A DNA stretch of 21,909 bases from Desulfatitalea sp. UBA4791 (lineage in GTDB: Bacteria; Desulfobacterota; Desulfobacteria; Desulfobacterales; Desulfosarcinaceae). Location of the stretch: the NCBI GenBank assembly GCA_002402905.1, contig DHGT01000140.1, positions 18,904 through 40,812 of the forward strand. Reading direction: 5' to 3'. A program made the translations under genes and the position numbers. The notes beneath the pieces are model-generated. The model was given only the letters and a program-made list of their open reading frames with translations, did not search any database and had not been told where the DNA came from. Below are positions 1-8,081 of the stretch, piece by piece (position 1 is the first letter of the stretch; each line of letters starts with the position of its first letter).

Positions 1-21
1 CGGGAATAACTTAGCGCTTAT

Positions 22-38
22 GGGGATAAACCCCGCCC
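22..38. repeat. Degenerate REP-like palindrome fragment
   Basis: The 17 bases GGGGATAAACCCCGCCC are identical to the core of the REP elements at 10370-10394 and 10438-10463. This copy keeps the GGGG-ATAAA-CCCC hairpin but lacks the outer half of one stem arm and the GTAG foot. It lies just downstream of the stop codon of the phosphodiesterase gene, a typical intergenic place for such repeats. I read it as a decayed or partial REP copy. Confidence 0.6.
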
Positions 39-49
39 GTTCAAATTTT

Positions 50-508
50 TCATGCTTTCAGGTCCACGATCTCCGGCTTCAGGCCGCTTTGGGAGATGTG
101 GATTCGGGCAAGGCTCAGCCCGTTTCCGTTTCTGGACTGGCTGGCCGAACCTGGGTTGAGGTACAGAACGGCGCCGGTGGATGTGATTTCGGCGCGGTGG
201 GTGTGGCCGCTGACGACTACCCGGACGCCTGCGGCGACCGGGTCGAGATCGAGGGTCAAGATGTCGTGAAGCACGTAGAAGGTGATGCCGGCCAGGGTCA
301 CGATGTTCACGGCCGGCAGTTGCTTGGCCAGGTAGCCGCCGTCGGTGTTGCCGCGCACGGCGGTGACGGGTGCGATCCGTTCGAGGGCGGCGATGACATC
401 GGGGGCCCCCACGTCTCCGGCGTGGATGATGTGATCGACACCGGCAAGCGCCTCCGAGGCCTGCCGGTTCAAGGATCCGTGCGTATCTGAAATAATGCCG
501 ATGACCAT
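50..508 (-). CDS. YfcE/MJ0936-type metallophosphoesterase
   Basis: This 152-residue cytoplasmic protein belongs to the small calcineurin-like phosphodiesterase family (YfcE/MJ0936), whose members hydrolyse phosphodiesters with two metal ions; the natural substrate is usually unknown. The metal-ligand motifs appear in order: SDTHG (D8, H10), HAGD (D32), RGNTD (N54), H81, and GHTH (H102, H104), followed by LNPGS. Length is normal for the family. The start lies 9 nt after the secA stop. An AGGA Shine-Dalgarno overlaps the secA TAG, so translation is probably coupled to secA. It is most likely the last gene of a secA transcript. The family call is firm; the physiological role is not known. Confidence 0.9.
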   Translation of the reverse strand: MVIGIISDTHGSLNRQASEALAGVDHIIHAGDVGAPDVIAALERIAPVTAVRGNTDGGYLAKQLPAVNIVTLAGITFYVLHDILTLDLDPVAAGVRVVVSGHTHRAEITSTGAVLYLNPGSASQSRNGNGLSLARIHISQSGLKPEIVDLKA

Positions 509-517
509 GCTATCGTC

Positions 518-3049
518 CTATCGGCCGCAGCACTTTTTGTACTTCTTGCCGCTGCCGCACGGGCAGGGATCGTTGCGCCCCACCTTTTCGTTGGCCCGCC
601 GGATGGGTTTCTTTTTGGGCGGACCGGACTCCCCTGCCCCGGAAAAGACCAGCTCCTGGTCCTGCTTTTTCTGCATCTCCTCGAGCGAGGCCGGTTCGGC
701 CAGCTGGATGCGGAACACGATGCCGAGGGTCTCCTCCTTGATGCGCTCGATGAGGGCCTGGAACATTTCGAATCCCTCTTTTTTATAGACCAGCAGGGGA
801 TTCTGCTGGGCATAGCCGCGCAGGCCGATGCCCTCCTTGAGATGATCCATGCTGAGCAGATGATCTTTCCACAGGTTGTCCACGGTTTGCAGCATGACGA
901 TCCGTTCCAGGTGGCGCATGGCGTCCGGACCGAATTGGGCCTCGCGCGCCTTGTGGACCGCCACGGTCTGATCATAGATCTCCTGGGCCAGGCCCTCTTC
1001 GTTCAGGCCATCGAGGGTGTCGGCGTCAAATGGTTTGATGCGGTAGTTGAACTGTTTGAAGACCGCGTCGGAAACCCCCTGCCAGTCCCAATCCTCGGCC
1101 AGGGCCCGCTCGTCGGCGAATTGCGCGGCGATCTGATCGGCCCGTTCACCGATGGTATCCAGGATGGTCTCCTTGATGTCGTTGCCCATGAGCAGTTCGC
1201 GGCGCTGACGATAGATGACCTCGCGCTGCTGGTTCATCACGTCGTCATATTCCAGCAAATGTTTGCGGATATCGAAGTTGTGGGCCTCGACCTTGGTCTG
1301 GGCGTTTTCGATGGCGCGGCTGATCAGGTTGTGCTCGATGGGTTCGCCGTCCTGCAGCCCGAGCCGCTCCATGATGCTGCCGATGCGCTGCCCGCCGAAG
1401 ATGCGCAGCAGGTCGTCTTCCAGGGAGAGGTAAAACCGCGACGAACCGGGGTCGCCCTGGCGACCGGAGCGGCCGCGCAACTGGTTGTCGATGCGGCGGC
1501 TCTCGTGTCTTTCGGTACCGAGGATGTGCAGGCCGCCCAGCTCGGTGACGCCTTCGCCCAGCTTGATGTCCGTGCCGCGGCCGGCCATGTTGGTGGAAAT
1601 CGTCACGGCGGCCTTCTGGCCGGCCATGGAGATGATCTCGGCTTCGGCCTCATGGTTCTTGGCGTTGAGCACGGCGTGCTTGATGCCGCGTTTTTTGAGC
1701 TTCTCGGCAATCTGTTCGGAGACATCGATGGAGATGGTGCCCACCAGCACCGGCTGCCCCTTGGTGTGCAGGGCCTCGATCTCGTCGAGCACGGCTTCGT
1801 ACTTTTCGCGGCGGGTCTTGTAGATCACGTCCGGATTATCGATGCGGATCATGGGCATGTTGGTCGGCACGACGTTGACTTCGAGATTGTATATCTTCTT
1901 GAATTCCGCGGCTTCGGTGTCGGCCGTGCCGGTCATGCCGGCCAACTTGTCGTACATGCGGAAATAGTTCTGGAAGGTGATGGTGGCCAGGGTCTGGTTT
2001 TCGTTCTCGATCCGGACGCCCTCTTTGGCCTCCAGGGCCTGGTGCAGCCCCTCGCTATAGCGCCGGCCGGGCATGAGCCGGCCGGTGAATTCGTCGACGA
2101 TGATCACCTGCCCTTCCTTGACGATGTAGTCCACGTCGCGTTTGAACAGGGTGTGGGCCTTGAGGGCCTGGTTGACGTGGTGAAGTGTTTCGATGTTGCG
2201 CGGGTCATACAGGTTTTCCACCTGCAACAACCGTTCGGCGGCGGCCACGCCCTCCTCGGTCAGGGCCACACTGCGCGCCTTTTCATCCTTGGTGTAGTGT
2301 TCCTCGGCCTTTAGGCTGGGGATGATGCCGTTGACCTGGTAGTACAGATGGGTCGACTTTTCGGCTGGACCGGAGATGATCAACGGGGTCCGGGCTTCGT
2401 CGATGAGGATGCTGTCCACCTCGTCCACGATGGCATAGTGCAGGTCGCCCTGGACGATGGTGTCGACGTCGAACTTCATGTTGTCGCGAAGGTAGTCGAA
2501 GCCGAATTCGTTGTTGGTGCCATAGGTGATATCGGCGCCGTAGGCTTTCTTGCGCTCCTGGTCGTCCATGCCGTGCACGATGGTGCCGACCTCGAGGCCC
2601 AGGAAGGTGTAGATCTGCCCCATCCATTCGGTGTCGCGGCGGGCCAGGTAGTCGTTGACCGTGATGATATGCACGCCCTTTCCGGTCAAGGCGTTGAGGT
2701 AGGCGGGCAAGGTGGCTACCAGGGTCTTGCCCTCGCCGGTTTTCATCTCGGCGATACGCCCCATGTTCAGGATCATGCCGCCGATCAGCTGGCAGTCGAA
2801 GTGGCGCATTTTCAGGGTGCGCACCGATGCCTCGCGAACCGTGGCAAATGCCTCGGGCAGCAGGTCGTCGAGCGATGCACCGTTTTCCAGCGCCCTTTTT
2901 AATTTTGCGGTCTGGTCCTTGAGCGCCGCGTCGCTCAGCCCCTGCATCTGGGCTTCGAGCTGGTTGATCTGGTCCACGAGGGGTTGCAGCCGCTTTATTT
3001 CACGCTCATTTTTACTGCCGAAAAGGCTGGTGAGCAGTTTCAATACCAT
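518..3049 (-). CDS. secA: Protein translocase ATPase SecA
   Basis: SecA is the motor ATPase that drives unfolded preproteins through the SecYEG channel at the inner membrane. The 843-residue protein carries the Walker A motif MKTGEGKT (residues 102-109), a DEVD Walker B box (209-212), the second helicase-like motor with GRGTD and GRSGRQGDPG, and a C-terminal SEC-C zinc motif with Cys829, Cys831, Cys840 and Cys841. That zinc tail is the part of SecA that binds SecB and phospholipid. It is somewhat shorter than the 901 residues of E. coli SecA, within the family range. The chosen start gives the usual N-terminus beginning MVLKLLTSLFG and has a purine-rich AGGAAGGA site upstream, with rather long spacing. 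It lies 173 nt after the M23 peptidase gene, with its own candidate promoter. Confidence 0.98.
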   Translation of the reverse strand: MVLKLLTSLFGSKNEREIKRLQPLVDQINQLEAQMQGLSDAALKDQTAKLKRALENGASLDDLLPEAFATVREASVRTLKMRHFDCQLIGGMILNMGRIAEMKTGEGKTLVATLPAYLNALTGKGVHIITVNDYLARRDTEWMGQIYTFLGLEVGTIVHGMDDQERKKAYGADITYGTNNEFGFDYLRDNMKFDVDTIVQGDLHYAIVDEVDSILIDEARTPLIISGPAEKSTHLYYQVNGIIPSLKAEEHYTKDEKARSVALTEEGVAAAERLLQVENLYDPRNIETLHHVNQALKAHTLFKRDVDYIVKEGQVIIVDEFTGRLMPGRRYSEGLHQALEAKEGVRIENENQTLATITFQNYFRMYDKLAGMTGTADTEAAEFKKIYNLEVNVVPTNMPMIRIDNPDVIYKTRREKYEAVLDEIEALHTKGQPVLVGTISIDVSEQIAEKLKKRGIKHAVLNAKNHEAEAEIISMAGQKAAVTISTNMAGRGTDIKLGEGVTELGGLHILGTERHESRRIDNQLRGRSGRQGDPGSSRFYLSLEDDLLRIFGGQRIGSIMERLGLQDGEPIEHNLISRAIENAQTKVEAHNFDIRKHLLEYDDVMNQQREVIYRQRRELLMGNDIKETILDTIGERADQIAAQFADERALAEDWDWQGVSDAVFKQFNYRIKPFDADTLDGLNEEGLAQEIYDQTVAVHKAREAQFGPDAMRHLERIVMLQTVDNLWKDHLLSMDHLKEGIGLRGYAQQNPLLVYKKEGFEMFQALIERIKEETLGIVFRIQLAEPASLEEMQKKQDQELVFSGAGESGPPKKKPIRRANEKVGRNDPCPCGSGKKYKKCCGR

Positions 3050-3108
3050 GGGATTGTAGGTCCTTCCTCTGTTTTGGAACCGGGCTTAAACAAAAACAAC
3101 GCCAACCT

Positions 3109-3137
3109 AAAATATTTTCCGGGCATACTCAAGGCAA
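3109..3137 (-). promoter_or_regulatory. Candidate sigma-70 promoter for secA
   Basis: On the minus strand TTGCCT (3132-3137) and TATTTT (3109-3114) are separated by 17 bp. The predicted start point lies about 50 nt upstream of the secA ATG. The -10 match is imperfect, so secA could also be read through from the M23 gene. Confidence 0.35.
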
Positions 3138-3222
3138 TTCTAGAAGGAAAGCGGCGACATGCAAGCAGGCTTCATGCCAGTCTTGGAGTGACCATCGGGT
3201 CTATGGCATTGGATTTTGACGG

Positions 3223-4149
3223 TTAATTGAGGATATATTTTTCTGGATTGACTGGAACGCCGTTCAACCGCACCTCGTAATGCAGGTGGGGGCCGGTGCT
3301 GCGGCCGGTGTTTCCCATGAGTGCGATCTTGTCTCCCCGGCGGACCCGTTCACCGCGCTTTTTCAACGTTTTTTGGACATGAGCGTAGCGGGTGACCACG
3401 CCGTAACCGTGGTCGATGACCACCACCTGGCCCAGTGCGCCGTTTTCCCCTGAAAACGAGATCACACCATCGCCGGTGGCGACAATCGGGGTGCCGTGCC
3501 GGTTGGCGATATCGATGCCCTTGTGAAATTCCCGCCGGCCGGTAAACGGGGATTGGCGGTAGTCGAAGCGCGAGGTGATGAATCCCTGTGCGGGACGGAT
3601 GGCGGGGGTATGCGCCATCATATTCTTTTGCTCTTCCAGATGATCGATCAGGCGCGTGAGTGTATTTTCCTTCTTTTCGGAGGCGCTGGCCAACTGTTTG
3701 ACCTGGCGGTGCATGTCGGTCACAAGGTGTTTTGGTGTCTCGTGCAATTCCATGGTCGGATTCAGATCTTCGGGCGCCGACCCCCCGACACCGAACAAAC
3801 CATCCGTATCGCCCGGTTGTTTGATATCGGCCAGCAACCGGATCTGCTGCTCGAACTGATCGAGCACGACCATGCGCTCTTTTAACGCGTTGATCTCCTC
3901 GGCGAATTTCACTATCTGGCGCCGCTGGTTGACCACTTCCTCGTTTTGATGGGCCAGCTTGCGCTCGAGCTTCTCCTTTCCATGGATCTCGGACCGCATG
4001 GAAATATAAGCGACAGCGCCATAGACCAGACTTGCCGCTGCCAGGCATACGACAAACATCAATGCATAAGCCTGTCTGTCTGAAAAGTGAATTTGCCTGA
4101 TTTTCGATCCTGAACCACCCAAGACAATGAAAGAGAGCTTATGTTTCAT
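3223..4149 (-). CDS. Membrane-anchored M23 family metallopeptidase (LytM/peptidoglycan endopeptidase type)
   Basis: This 308-residue protein has a short cytoplasmic N-terminus, one transmembrane segment (about residues 27-49), a charged coiled-coil stretch (about 55-105 and again near 145-178) and a C-terminal LytM/M23 domain (about 195-305). The zinc and catalytic residues are present: H209 and D213 in HKGIDIA, H257 in YAH, and H288/H290 in HLHYEV. An intact metal site suggests an active D,D-endopeptidase cutting peptidoglycan cross-links in the periplasm rather than an EnvC-like activator. The start at 4149 is preferred over an in-frame ATG 63 nt upstream because AGGG lies at the right distance and the upstream ATG falls near the predicted transcription start. 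It sits directly upstream of secA. Confidence 0.92.
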   Translation of the reverse strand: MKHKLSFIVLGGSGSKIRQIHFSDRQAYALMFVVCLAAASLVYGAVAYISMRSEIHGKEKLERKLAHQNEEVVNQRRQIVKFAEEINALKERMVVLDQFEQQIRLLADIKQPGDTDGLFGVGGSAPEDLNPTMELHETPKHLVTDMHRQVKQLASASEKKENTLTRLIDHLEEQKNMMAHTPAIRPAQGFITSRFDYRQSPFTGRREFHKGIDIANRHGTPIVATGDGVISFSGENGALGQVVVIDHGYGVVTRYAHVQKTLKKRGERVRRGDKIALMGNTGRSTGPHLHYEVRLNGVPVNPEKYILN

Positions 4150-4216
4150 GATCAACCCTGTAAAGATGGTTTCTGCTCTGTTTTTATTGGCGCTTGGAAA
4201 ATCGGAATACAATCTA

Positions 4217-4246
4217 ACTATATGACATCAATGCAAAATATGACAA
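4217..4246 (-). promoter_or_regulatory. Candidate sigma-70 promoter for the M23 peptidase gene
   Basis: TTGTCA (4241-4246) and TATAGT (4217-4222) on the minus strand are separated by 18 bp in an AT-rich patch of an otherwise GC-rich window. The implied start near 4210 gives a leader of about 60 nt to the ATG at 4149. Confidence 0.5.
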
Positions 4247-4326
4247 TTATGGCCTGAAAAATAGCATGCGATCGCGAATCTGTCAACCTTGGTCATGCTT
4301 GCAATTTGATTTTGTTAGGTTTTCTG

Positions 4327-4355
4327 ATCGCGGGCGGGTGTTGCCCGCCCGCGAT
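4327..4355. repeat. Strong GC-rich palindrome between folD and the M23 gene
   Basis: ATCGCGGGCGGG (4327-4338) is perfectly complementary to CCCGCCCGCGAT (4344-4355) across a 5-nt loop: a 12-bp stem about 87 nt downstream of the folD stop. No U-tract follows it in the folD sense, so it is not a standard intrinsic terminator. It may be a transcript-stabilising 3' hairpin, a Rho-associated 3' end, or a single REP-like repeat. The remaining non-coding sequence between 4247 and 4441 shows nothing else I can name. Confidence 0.6.
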
Positions 4356-4441
4356 AGGATTCGATAAACGGCTTGTGGTACATGCCCGCGTGAACAGGCA
4401 GGATGGCGTGTCGGCGCCCGGTTCCACGCGGAGAATGTGGA

Positions 4442-5350
4442 TTACATCAGGCCGAGTTTGAACTTGAGCGACTTGAGGGTGTTGAGCATGAGCATGGTGA
4501 TGGTCATGGGCCCTACCCCGCCGGGCACGGGTGTGATGAAACCGGCGATCTCCTTAGCGGCGTCGAAATCGACGTCACCGCGCAGAATGGCGATCTTCTT
4601 GCCGGTCTTTTCGCTTATTTTTTCACCGACACGGTTAACCCCGACGTCGATGACGCAGGCGCCCGGTTTGATCCACTCGGGCTTGACCAGGCCGGGAACG
4701 CCGGCCGCGACGATGAGGATGTCGGCGCGTTTGCAGTGGCCGGCCAGATCCTTGGTGCGGGTGTGCACGATGGTGACGGTGGCGTTGGCACCCGGTCCTT
4801 TTTGGACCATCATGTTGGCGATGGGTTTGCCCACGATGTTGGAACGTCCGACGACCACGACTTCGGCGCCGCTGGTCTCAACGCCGGCGCGTACGATCAT
4901 CTCCTGGATGCCGAAGGGCGTGCAGGGCGGAAACTTGACTTCCTTGCCGCCGATCATCAACCGGCCCACGTTGACCGGGTGGAAGCCGTCCACGTCCTTG
5001 TCCGGATCGATGGCGTTGAGCACCTTCTTCTCGTCGATGTGCTTGGGCAGGGGCAGCTGAACCAGGATGCCGTTGATTTTGTCATCCTTGTTGTACTTGT
5101 CGATCAGGGCGAGCAGCGCTTCTTCTGTGATATCTGCGGGCTGGCTGTCCTGGATCTCCGTGAAACCGACCCGGTGAGCGGTCTGAATCTTCAGGGTGAC
5201 ATAGGAGATAGACGCCGGGTTTTCGCCCACGAGGATGGTGACCAGCCCGGGGACCACGCCGTGCTTTTCCTTGATCTGCTTCACTTCGGCCGTAATCTCT
5301 TCAAGGATTTGCTCCCTAATCTCTGTGCCCATGATAAGCTTTGCAGTCAT
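4442..5350 (-). CDS. folD: Bifunctional methylenetetrahydrofolate dehydrogenase / methenyltetrahydrofolate cyclohydrolase
   Basis: FolD interconverts 5,10-methylene-, 5,10-methenyl- and 10-formyl-tetrahydrofolate in the cytoplasm, feeding purine and formyl-Met synthesis. In acetogens and many sulfate reducers it is also a step of the methyl branch of the Wood-Ljungdahl pathway. The 302-residue length is typical. Seen in the sequence are the N-terminal substrate domain with YVTLK (catalytic Lys54), GILVQLPLP, the Rossmann motif GRSNIVGKP for NAD(P) binding, VIDVGVNR, and the C-terminal PVPGGVGPMT signature. An AAGGAG site lies about 10 nt before the start. The gene is separated from argC by 182 bp containing its own promoter, so it appears to be transcribed alone. 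Confidence 0.97.
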   Translation of the reverse strand: MTAKLIMGTEIREQILEEITAEVKQIKEKHGVVPGLVTILVGENPASISYVTLKIQTAHRVGFTEIQDSQPADITEEALLALIDKYNKDDKINGILVQLPLPKHIDEKKVLNAIDPDKDVDGFHPVNVGRLMIGGKEVKFPPCTPFGIQEMIVRAGVETSGAEVVVVGRSNIVGKPIANMMVQKGPGANATVTIVHTRTKDLAGHCKRADILIVAAGVPGLVKPEWIKPGACVIDVGVNRVGEKISEKTGKKIAILRGDVDFDAAKEIAGFITPVPGGVGPMTITMLMLNTLKSLKFKLGLM

Positions 5351-5485
5351 TTGCTTCTCTCTCCTTTCAAAATCATAAATAGGGTTGTGTTATCGGATCT
5401 CCCCGATCTGTATGGATGAAAGCTGTTGCATCGGTGGCGGCTGGTTGTCGGTGAACGAGAGACGCCCCAAAAAGGCGGATGTCAC

Positions 5486-5514
5486 CCAATATTGCATATC
5501 CGCTGTGATGTCAA
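5486..5514 (-). promoter_or_regulatory. Candidate sigma-70 promoter for folD
   Basis: A perfect TTGACA (5509-5514) is followed after 17 bp by TATTGG (5486-5491) on the minus strand. It begins about 20 bp past the argC stop and implies a folD leader of roughly 130 nt. I do not recognise a riboswitch in that leader (5351-5479). Confidence 0.5.
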
Positions 5515-5532
5515 GGAATCAGCGACGGGGCA

Positions 5533-6567
5533 TCACAACGGATAGGGGCACGGCCCGAGGCCTTCGGTTTCCGGCAGGCCCAACATGATGTTCATGTTCT
5601 GTACGGCCTGTCCCGCGGCGCCTTTGACCAGGTTGTCGATGGCGGACATGAGGATCAGCCGGCCGTTGCGCCGGTCGATCGTGTAGCCGATATCGCAGTA
5701 GTTGGTGCCTTTGACGTGCAGGGTATCGGCCGGGGTTTCGCCGCGCAGCCTAACAAACGGCCGCCCCGTATAGAAGGTGTGCAGGCACTCGGCAATCTGC
5801 TCGATGGTTACGCCGCTGCGCGGTTGGCTGTAGATCGTGGTCTCCATGCCGCGCGTCATGGGCACCAGGTGGGGCACGAAGTTGAGGTGCAACGGCCGGC
5901 CGGCGGCGTCGCTCAAGATCGCCTCCATCTCGGGGGTGTGGCGGTGGCCGCCGACCTTGTAGGCCTTGAACGATTCGTTCACTTGGCAGAAGTGGGTGGT
6001 CGCGTTGGCGCCGCGGCCCGCGCCACTGACGCCCGATTTGGCATCGGCGATGAGCAGGTCGGTATCGATCAGGTCGGCCTTGACTATCGGCACGAGGGGC
6101 AGCAGCACGCTGGTGGGATAGCAGCCCGGATTGCCGACCAGGTCGGCGCCGCGGATCTGATCGCCATAGACCTCGCAAAGCCCGTAAACCGCCCGGTCGA
6201 GCAGTTCCCTGGCCGTGTGCGGCTGATAGTGTGCCTCGTATGCCTCTGCGCTTTTGAAGCGGAAATCGGCCGACAGATCCACCACCCGCAGCCCCTTGGC
6301 CAGGAGTTCGGGAACGATAGCCATGGGCTGCTTGTGCGGGAGGGCCGTGAACACCACATCCACGGACTTGGCCAGCCGTTCGGCATCGTAGGCCTCGCAC
6401 ACCAGTTCAACCCAGCCGGTCATGCTCGGGTAGATCTGATCGAAACGCCGGCCGGCATCGGTCCGACAGGTCAATGCGGTCAATGAAACTTTAGGGTGGC
6501 TCGCCAGAATGCGCACCAGCTCGGCCCCGGCATATCCCGAGGCACCGATGACACCGACTCGTATCAT
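5533..6567 (-). CDS. argC: N-acetyl-gamma-glutamyl-phosphate reductase
   Basis: ArgC performs the third step of arginine synthesis, the NADPH-dependent reduction of N-acetylglutamyl phosphate to the semialdehyde. The 344-residue protein has the N-terminal nucleotide motif GASGYAGAELVR (residues 8-19), the catalytic cysteine in GNPGCYPTS (Cys149), and the downstream active-site segment GGHRHTPEM. This is the long (type 1) ArgC form. Its ATG lies only 6 nt after the livF stop, and its GGGAGG ribosome site is inside the last codons of livF. It therefore appears to be the last cistron of the liv operon and translationally coupled to it. No other arg gene is present in the window. Confidence 0.97.
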   Translation of the reverse strand: MIRVGVIGASGYAGAELVRILASHPKVSLTALTCRTDAGRRFDQIYPSMTGWVELVCEAYDAERLAKSVDVVFTALPHKQPMAIVPELLAKGLRVVDLSADFRFKSAEAYEAHYQPHTARELLDRAVYGLCEVYGDQIRGADLVGNPGCYPTSVLLPLVPIVKADLIDTDLLIADAKSGVSGAGRGANATTHFCQVNESFKAYKVGGHRHTPEMEAILSDAAGRPLHLNFVPHLVPMTRGMETTIYSQPRSGVTIEQIAECLHTFYTGRPFVRLRGETPADTLHVKGTNYCDIGYTIDRRNGRLILMSAIDNLVKGAAGQAVQNMNIMLGLPETEGLGPCPYPL

Positions 6568-6573
6568 GTTTAA

Positions 6574-7287
6574 TTATCCTCCCAGATAGGCCTTCTTCAC
6601 ATCGGGGTTTTCCAGCAAGGCCCGGGATTCGCCTTCCAAAACGATCCGGCCGTTTTCGATCACATAGCCGCGCTGGGCGAATTTGAGGGCCAGGCGCGCG
6701 TTCTGTTCGACCAGCAAGATGGTGGTGCCGGCGCGGTTGATCTCCTTGAGGGCATCGAACATGGAGAGCATCATCAGAGGCGCCAGCCCCATGGAGGGTT
6801 CGTCGAGCAGCATCATCTTCCGGCCGGTCATGTAGGCCCTTCCCACGGCCAGCATCTGCTGTTCGCCGCCGCTGAGGGTGGCGGAGAGTTGCGATTCGCG
6901 TTCGAGCAGCCTGGGGAAAATCTCGAATACGGTCTCCAGGTTTTCCTTGATCAATGCCCGGTCCCGGCGGGCGAAGGTGGCCAGTTGCAGGTTTTCCATG
7001 ACGGTCAGGTTGCCGAACAGGCGCCGCCCTTCGGGCACATGGGAGATGCCCAGTTCGCTGACCACCTTGTCGGGCTGAAATTTGAGCAGGTCTTTGCCCT
7101 CAAAGACCATGTGCGACCCTTTTTCCGCATCCACCAACCGGGATATGGCCCGCAGCGTCGTGCTCTTGCCCGCTCCGTTGGCACCGATGATGCAGACAAT
7201 CTCGCCCTGGACGATGGAAAAGCCGAGCCCGTGCAGCGCCTTGATCTGGCCGTAGGAGACATGCAAATTTTCCACTGTCAACTGCAT
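6574..7287 (-). CDS. livF: Branched-chain amino acid ABC transporter ATP-binding protein LivF
   Basis: This is one of the two ATPase subunits of a high-affinity branched-chain amino acid type importer, acting at the cytoplasmic face of the membrane. In 237 residues it has Walker A GANGAGKST (35-43), the ABC signature LSGGEQQMLAVGRA, Walker B MMLLDEPSMGLAP, and the short C-terminus ending in AYLGG that typifies LivF. Its start codon shares one base with the livG stop (TGATG), a classical coupling overlap. The actual substrate of such systems can be Leu/Ile/Val, other amino acids, urea or aromatic acids; the sequence alone does not decide. Confidence 0.95.
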   Translation of the reverse strand: MQLTVENLHVSYGQIKALHGLGFSIVQGEIVCIIGANGAGKSTTLRAISRLVDAEKGSHMVFEGKDLLKFQPDKVVSELGISHVPEGRRLFGNLTVMENLQLATFARRDRALIKENLETVFEIFPRLLERESQLSATLSGGEQQMLAVGRAYMTGRKMMLLDEPSMGLAPLMMLSMFDALKEINRAGTTILLVEQNARLALKFAQRGYVIENGRIVLEGESRALLENPDVKKAYLGG

Positions 7288-8081
7288 CAGGCGACCTCTT
7301 CCTTGCCCAGATAGGCCTCGATGACATCCGGGTTGTTCTTGATCTCCTCGGGCGTCCCCTCGGCGATCACCTCACCGAACACGAGGGTCTGGATGCGTTC
7401 GCAAAGCTCCATGACGAACTTGAGCCGGTGCTCGATGAGCAGAATGGCCACCTTGAACTCCTCGTGGATCTTGCGGATGATGCCGATCATCTGCACCAGC
7501 TCCTCGGGCGTCATGCCGGCCGTGGGTTCGTCCAGGAAAAGCACCTTGGGCTCGGTGGCCATGGCCCGGGCCATCTCCACCCGGCGCTGCACGCCGTATG
7601 GCAGATTGGTCACGATCTGATCGGCAAACCGGGCCACATCGAAAGTTTCCAGCAGGCGCATGGAATTGTCCGCCACGCGCTGCTCTTCGGCATACCTCAG
7701 ACGCGATCCGAAAAAGGCGCCGGCCAGGCCATACTTGAGTTGGGCGTAGTGGGCCAGCCTGACGTGCTCCAGCACGGTCATATGGCGCCACAGCAGCATG
7801 TTCTGAAAGGTGCGCCCCAGCCCACTGGCCGCGATCTGGTGCGGCCGCAACCCTACCAAATTTCGACCTTCCAGCTCGATGCGGCCCCGGGTGGGGGTGT
7901 GGATGCCGGTGATCAGGTTGAAAATCGTAGTCTTGCCGGCGCCGTTGGGGCCGATCAAGCCCCGGATCTGGCCAGGCATGAGGGTCAGGTTGTAGTCGTG
8001 AACCGCCCGTAGGCCCCCGAAGAAATGGGTCATCTCAATGACCTGAAGCAAAGGCGGATTGTGGACTGCGGAAGTGTTCAT
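7287..8081 (-). CDS. livG: Branched-chain amino acid ABC transporter ATP-binding protein LivG
   Basis: This is the second ATPase subunit, pairing with LivF to power the LivHM permease. The 264-residue protein has Walker A GPNGAGKTT, the LivG-type signature LPYGVQRRVEMARA (Y-G-x-Q rather than the usual SGGQ), Walker B VLFLDEPTAGMTPEE, and the C-terminal extension ending near EAYLGKEE that distinguishes LivG from LivF. Its first codon overlaps the livM stop by 4 nt (ATGA), and its stop overlaps the livF start by one base, so all three genes are translated as a unit. Confidence 0.95.
   Translation of the reverse strand: MNTSAVHNPPLLQVIEMTHFFGGLRAVHDYNLTLMPGQIRGLIGPNGAGKTTIFNLITGIHTPTRGRIELEGRNLVGLRPHQIAASGLGRTFQNMLLWRHMTVLEHVRLAHYAQLKYGLAGAFFGSRLRYAEEQRVADNSMRLLETFDVARFADQIVTNLPYGVQRRVEMARAMATEPKVLFLDEPTAGMTPEELVQMIGIIRKIHEEFKVAILLIEHRLKFVMELCERIQTLVFGEVIAEGTPEEIKNNPDVIEAYLGKEEVA

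Noticed and set aside
842..2314. Long plus-strand open frame opposite secA
   Set aside because: It mirrors the codon structure of secA, has no recognisable domain, and the minus-strand SecA is unmistakable. Such frames are common in GC-rich DNA.
3050..3222. Terminator between the M23 gene and secA
   Set aside because: No stable hairpin with a U-tract is visible; only a weak AAGC/GCTT pairing occurs.
5351..5479. Tetrahydrofolate or other riboswitch in the folD leader
   Set aside because: The leader is long enough, but I see no conserved riboswitch core or stable multi-stem fold in it.
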